A stretch of DNA of 34,280 nt, from NCBI RefSeq assembly GCF_001665235.1, contig NZ_LZSC01000083.1, positions 1 to 34,280 on the forward strand, in the 5' to 3' direction. Below the pieces are notes generated by a model, which was given only the letters and a program-made list of their open reading frames with translations, ran no database searches and was not told where the DNA came from. Shown one piece after another: positions 30,768-34,280 of this stretch (positions within the stretch are counted from its first letter, which is position 1; every line of letters starts with the position of its first letter). This DNA comes from Mycobacterium sp. 1100029.7 (GTDB lineage: Bacteria > Actinomycetota > Actinomycetes > Mycobacteriales > Mycobacteriaceae). The translations under genes were made by a program, and so were the position numbers.

Positions 30768-33700
30768 ATGACGATCGGTTCTGGACCGAAGCAGGCAACG
30801 ACGCCGTGGACCGCTTTCACCAGCTTGGCCGACGTTCCCGAATGGATCACCCGGGCCTACATCGAGACTTATCGCGGCCCGCACGACAGCGAACCTCGAA
30901 TCGCCGACGCCGGTCCCGTCGACCTGACCCTTCCGCTGGCGATCGTCAGCCCGGCGTTGCTGGGCGCACACTATCGCCTGGGCCGGCATCGTCCCCCCGG
31001 CGAAAGCGGTGTGGCGGTCTACCCGGCCGACGATCCCGCGGGCTTCGGGCCGGCGCTGCAGGTCGTCACCGATCACGGCGGCATGCTGATGGACTCCATC
31101 ACCGTGCTGCTGCACCGGCTCGGCGTCTCCTACACCGCACTGATGACCCCGGTGTTCGACGTGCAGCGCAACCCGGCCGGTGAGCTGCTCAGCATCGAAC
31201 CGAAAGCGCCTGGCACACCGCAATACGTCGGTGAGGCCTGGATTCACATCCAGTTCGTGCCGTCGGTCGACAGCAAGGCGCTCGCCGAAGTCGAGCGGGT
31301 GCTGCCCAAGGTTCTCAGCGACGTCCAGCAGGTGGCCGCGGACGCCGCCGCGATCATCGCGGCGCTGAGCAACCTGGCCGCTGATGTCGAAACCAACGTC
31401 GGTGGCCGCTTCACCGCGCCCGACCGTGAGGACGTCGCGGCGCTGCTGCGCTGGCTCAGCGACGGCAATTTCCTGCTGCTGGGTTATCAGCGCTGCCGGG
31501 TGCATGACGGGCTGGTCTCCGGTGACGGGACAAGCGATCTCGGCGTGATGCGCAGTCGGACCGGCCAGCGGCCGCGGCTGACCGACGACGACAAGTTGCT
31601 GGTGCTGGCCCAAGCTACCGTCGGCAGCTACCTGCGATACGGCGCTTACCCGTACGCCATCGGAATTCGCGAATACGTGGCCGACGGGGTGATCGAGCAC
31701 CGCTTCGTCGGGCTGTTCACGGTCGCCGCGATGAACGCCGACGTCTTGGAGATTCCGTCGATCTCGCGCCGCGTCCGCGAGGCGCTGGCGCTGGCCGCCG
31801 ACGATCCCGTCCACCCGGCACAGCTGCTGCTCGACGTGATTCAGACCATCCCGCGCTCGGAGCTGTTCACCCTGAGCGGTGAGCGGCTTTTCGAGATGTC
31901 CAAGGCCGTGGTGGATTTGGGTCCGCAGCGGCGCGCGCTGCTGTTCGTGCGCGCCGACCGGCTTCGCTACTTCGTCTCCTGTCTGGTGTACGTGCCGCGG
32001 GACCGCTACACCACGGCCGTGCGATTGCAGATCGAGGACATCCTGGTACGCGAATTCGGCGGCACCCGACTGGAATTCACCGCCCGGGTCAGCGAATCCC
32101 CGTGGGCGCTCATGCATTTCATGGTCCGACTGCCCGAAGACGCGGGTCCGGTGGACGTCTCGGAAACCAATCGGATCCGGATCCAGGCGCTGGTCAGCGA
32201 GGCCGCACGCACCTGGTCGGATCGGCTCGTCGCCGCGGTGCCGACCAGAACGGTCACCCACGCCGACGCCGAGCACTATGCCGCCGCGTTCTCCGAGGCC
32301 TACAAGTCGGCCGTCACGCCCGACGACGCCATCGGTCACATCGCGATCATCAAAGAGCTGACCGACGACTCTGTCAAGCTGGTGTTCGCCGACGACGGCG
32401 CGGGCTCGGCGCAGCTGACCTGGTTTTTGGGCGGACACAGCGCCTCACTGAGTCAACTGCTGCCGATGTTGCAGAGCATGGGCGTCGACGTGCTCGAGGA
32501 GCGGCCGTTCACCGTCACCCGACCCGACGAATTGCCGGTGTGGATCTACCAGTTCCGGATTTCGCCGCACCCGAGCGTCCGGCTGGCCGAGACGCCCGCC
32601 GAGCGCGACGCGATGGCGCAACGTTTCGCCGACGCGGTCACCGCGATCTGGCACGGTCGGGTCGAAATCGACCGGTTCAACGAGCTGGTGATGCGCGCGG
32701 GGCTGACCTGGCAGCAGGTCGTGCTGCTGCGCGCCTACTCGAAGTACTTGCGGCAGGCCAACTTTCCCTACAGTCAGTCCTACATCGAGTCGGTGCTCAA
32801 CGAGCACCCGTCGACGGCGCGATCTCTGGTGCTGTTGTTCGAAGCGCTCTTCGACCCCAGCACCGCGGACGCGCCGACCAGCCGGGACGCGCAAGCAGCG
32901 GCCGCCGCGGTCGCGGCGGACATCGATGCCCTGGTCGGTCTGGACACCGACCGCATCCTGCGTGCGTTCGCGTCCCTGGTGCAGGCCACCCTGCGCACCA
33001 ATTACTTTGTGACAAGCGAAGGTTCGGCCCGGGTCCGCAACGTGCTGTCGATCAAGCTGGACGCCCAACTGGTCGACGAGCTTCCGCTGCCACGCCCCAA
33101 GTACGAGATCTTCGTCTACTCACCGCGCGTCGAGGGTGTCCACCTGCGGTTCGGTCCGGTGGCCCGCGGCGGGTTGCGCTGGTCGGACCGGCGCGACGAC
33201 TTCCGCACCGAGATCCTGGGCCTGGTCAAGGCGCAGGCAGTCAAGAACGCCGTCATCGTGCCGGTCGGCGCCAAGGGCGGCTTCGTGCTCAAGCGGCCGC
33301 CGTTGCCGACCGGTGCCGCCGCCGTCGACCGCGACGCCAGCCGAGCCGAAGGTGTCGCGTGCTATCAACTCTTCATCTCCGGGCTGCTCGACGTCACCGA
33401 CAACGTCGACCACTCTACTGGAAAGGTCAGTCCGCCAGCACAAGTCATCCGCCGCGACGGCGACGACGCCTACTTGGTGGTGGCAGCGGACAAGGGCACC
33501 GCCACGTTCTCCGACATCGCCAACGACGTCGCCAAGTCCTACGGATTCTGGCTGGGCGATGCCTTCGCGTCCGGCGGATCGGTCGGGTACGACCACAAGG
33601 CCATGGGCATCACCGCCAAGGGTGCCTGGGAGGCCGTCAAACGGCACTTCCGCGAGATGGGCGTCGACACCCAGACCGAGGACTTCACCGTCGTCGGCGT

Positions 33701-34280
33701 CGGCGACATGAGCGGCGACGTGTTCGGCAACGGCATGCTGCTGTCCAAGCACATCAGGCTGATCGCCGCGTTCGATCACCGGCACGTCTTCTTGGACCCT
33801 GATCCCGACGCCGCAACCTCTTGGCCGGAACGTGCGCGGATGTTCGACCTGCCGCGGTCGAGCTGGGAGGACTACGACACGTCCCTGATCAGTGCCGGCG
33901 GCGGCGTCTACAGCCGCGACCAGAAGGCCATCCCGGTCAGTCCGCAAGTGCGTGCGGCGCTCGGCATCGACGAAGACGTCACCGAGATGTCGCCGCCGAA
34001 CCTGATCAAGGCGATCCTGCTGGCGCCGGTGGACCTGCTGTTCAACGGCGGCATCGGCACCTACGTCAAGGCCGAGTCGGAGTCCGATGCCGACGTAGGC
34101 GACCGCGCCAACGATCCGGTGCGTGTCAACGGAAACCAGTTGCGGGCCAAGGTAGTTGGCGAGGGCGGCAACCTCGGCGTGACAGCCCTGGGCCGCGTCG
34201 AATTCGACCTTGCCGGCGGTGACCAGCGAGTCGATCAGGATCTTGATGTTGACCTCGTGATCCGAGCAGTCCACACCCGC
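30768..34280 (+). CDS. gdh: Large NAD-specific glutamate dehydrogenase, partial, disrupted near the window end
   Basis: An ATG at 30768 with GGGAG upstream opens a long frame to the window edge (1171 codons seen; the family is about 1600). The N-terminal regulatory region is followed by the catalytic domain, with V-A-R-G-G-L-R-W-S-D-R near 798, the V-K-A-Q-A-V-K-N-A-V block, K-G-G-F-V, and G-V-G-D-M-S-G-D-V-F-G-N-G near 978-990. The enzyme converts glutamate to 2-oxoglutarate with NAD and is controlled by phospho-GarA in mycobacteria. After G-R-V-E-F-D-L-A-G-G (to about 34220) the frame stops resembling the family. The minus strand of 34209-34280 instead encodes A-G-V-D-C-S-D-H-E-V-N-I-K-I-L-I-D, which belongs downstream in the same gene. 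The final bases are therefore inverted. Confidence 0.9.
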   Translation, partial: MTIGSGPKQATTPWTAFTSLADVPEWITRAYIETYRGPHDSEPRIADAGPVDLTLPLAIVSPALLGAHYRLGRHRPPGESGVAVYPADDPAGFGPALQVVTDHGGMLMDSITVLLHRLGVSYTALMTPVFDVQRNPAGELLSIEPKAPGTPQYVGEAWIHIQFVPSVDSKALAEVERVLPKVLSDVQQVAADAAAIIAALSNLAADVETNVGGRFTAPDREDVAALLRWLSDGNFLLLGYQRCRVHDGLVSGDGTSDLGVMRSRTGQRPRLTDDDKLLVLAQATVGSYLRYGAYPYAIGIREYVADGVIEHRFVGLFTVAAMNADVLEIPSISRRVREALALAADDPVHPAQLLLDVIQTIPRSELFTLSGERLFEMSKAVVDLGPQRRALLFVRADRLRYFVSCLVYVPRDRYTTAVRLQIEDILVREFGGTRLEFTARVSESPWALMHFMVRLPEDAGPVDVSETNRIRIQALVSEAARTWSDRLVAAVPTRTVTHADAEHYAAAFSEAYKSAVTPDDAIGHIAIIKELTDDSVKLVFADDGAGSAQLTWFLGGHSASLSQLLPMLQSMGVDVLEERPFTVTRPDELPVWIYQFRISPHPSVRLAETPAERDAMAQRFADAVTAIWHGRVEIDRFNELVMRAGLTWQQVVLLRAYSKYLRQANFPYSQSYIESVLNEHPSTARSLVLLFEALFDPSTADAPTSRDAQAAAAAVAADIDALVGLDTDRILRAFASLVQATLRTNYFVTSEGSARVRNVLSIKLDAQLVDELPLPRPKYEIFVYSPRVEGVHLRFGPVARGGLRWSDRRDDFRTEILGLVKAQAVKNAVIVPVGAKGGFVLKRPPLPTGAAAVDRDASRAEGVACYQLFISGLLDVTDNVDHSTGKVSPPAQVIRRDGDDAYLVVAADKGTATFSDIANDVAKSYGFWLGDAFASGGSVGYDHKAMGITAKGAWEAVKRHFREMGVDTQTEDFTVVGVGDMSGDVFGNGMLLSKHIRLIAAFDHRHVFLDPDPDAATSWPERARMFDLPRSSWEDYDTSLISAGGGVYSRDQKAIPVSPQVRAALGIDEDVTEMSPPNLIKAILLAPVDLLFNGGIGTYVKAESESDADVGDRANDPVRVNGNQLRAKVVGEGGNLGVTALGRVEFDLAGGDQRVDQDLDVDLVIRAVHTR
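34197..34280. other. Inverted gdh segment joined at a 12-bp palindrome
   Basis: GTCGAATTCGAC (34197-34208) is a perfect palindrome. To its left the plus strand reads gdh normally. To its right the minus strand reads the gdh stretch A-G-V-D-C-S-D-H-E-V-N-I-K-I-L-I-D-S-L-V-T-A-G-K-V, which normally follows about 20 residues later on the plus strand. This is an inverted junction with palindromic microhomology at the extreme window edge. Confidence 0.8.

Noticed and set aside
33120..34274. 384-codon minus-strand frame that starts with genuine gdh residues
   Set aside because: Only its first ~25 codons are real gdh sequence, because the terminal segment is inverted. The rest is antisense to the plus-strand gdh gene.

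Overview
The window is high-GC actinobacterial DNA, almost certainly from a non-tuberculous Mycobacterium. The right two thirds carries lipQ, a WS/DGAT acyltransferase, plsC, plsB2, an SSB paralogue, ettA and the large NAD-glutamate dehydrogenase, with echA14 facing lipQ. This order resembles the M. tuberculosis Rv2476c-Rv2486 neighbourhood. Several short exported proteins with Ala-x-Ala signal sites, a mycofactocin-type SDR and 13E12-family remnants fit the same genus.

Region 1 (1 to about 4430) is a phage- or satellite-derived module. It opens with a perfect 77-bp inverted repeat (1-77 and 220-296) that flanks an AT-rich core and carries a cluster of TGTGGACA/TGTCCACA boxes. Next come a small Cys-rich protein, a WhiB-like protein, an HNH protein, a probable small-terminase-type protein, two related proteins of unknown function, an HK97-type prohead protease and a small virion-type protein. 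No capsid, portal, large terminase or integrase is visible. A palindromic motif, GTGAGTCA-N3-TGACTCAC, precedes at least two of the transcription units.

Region 2 (about 4750 to 8520, minus strand) carries a three-gene type VII secretion substrate cassette: an EspC-like protein, a WXG-like Pro-rich protein and a small membrane protein. Upstream of it lies a two-gene AAA ATPase plus HNH nuclease pair that resembles the Septu (PtuA/PtuB) anti-phage system.

Region 3 (about 8910 to 11500, minus strand) is a run of short, tightly packed accessory genes. It contains two tandem paralogues with a TM, a coiled coil and a second TM, an orphan HicB-like protein and four small genes overlapping by 4 nt.

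Region 4 (11686 to 18100) is mostly chromosomal backbone: small exported proteins, an SDR, a BASS transporter, echA14, a YdeI-like protein, a DUF2993 membrane protein and tRNA-Arg(TCT).

Region 5 (18298 to 27424) is a lipid block. LipQ is followed by a WS/DGAT, a HAD-PlsC fusion and PlsB2. The last three are in one orientation and joined by 4-nt overlaps, so glycerol-3-phosphate and lysophosphatidate acylation and a triacylglycerol/wax-ester-type acyltransferase are probably co-expressed. A CopD-CtaG membrane protein follows.

Region 6 (27430 to 34280) holds an inverted, broken 13E12 gene between 13-nt direct repeats, then ssbB, ettA and the start of gdh. The last ~75 bases are an inverted copy of sequence that should lie further downstream in gdh, so the right edge is either rearranged or misassembled. 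The left edge also has an assembly-like signature: its repeat arm is exactly 77 bp and flush with base 1.
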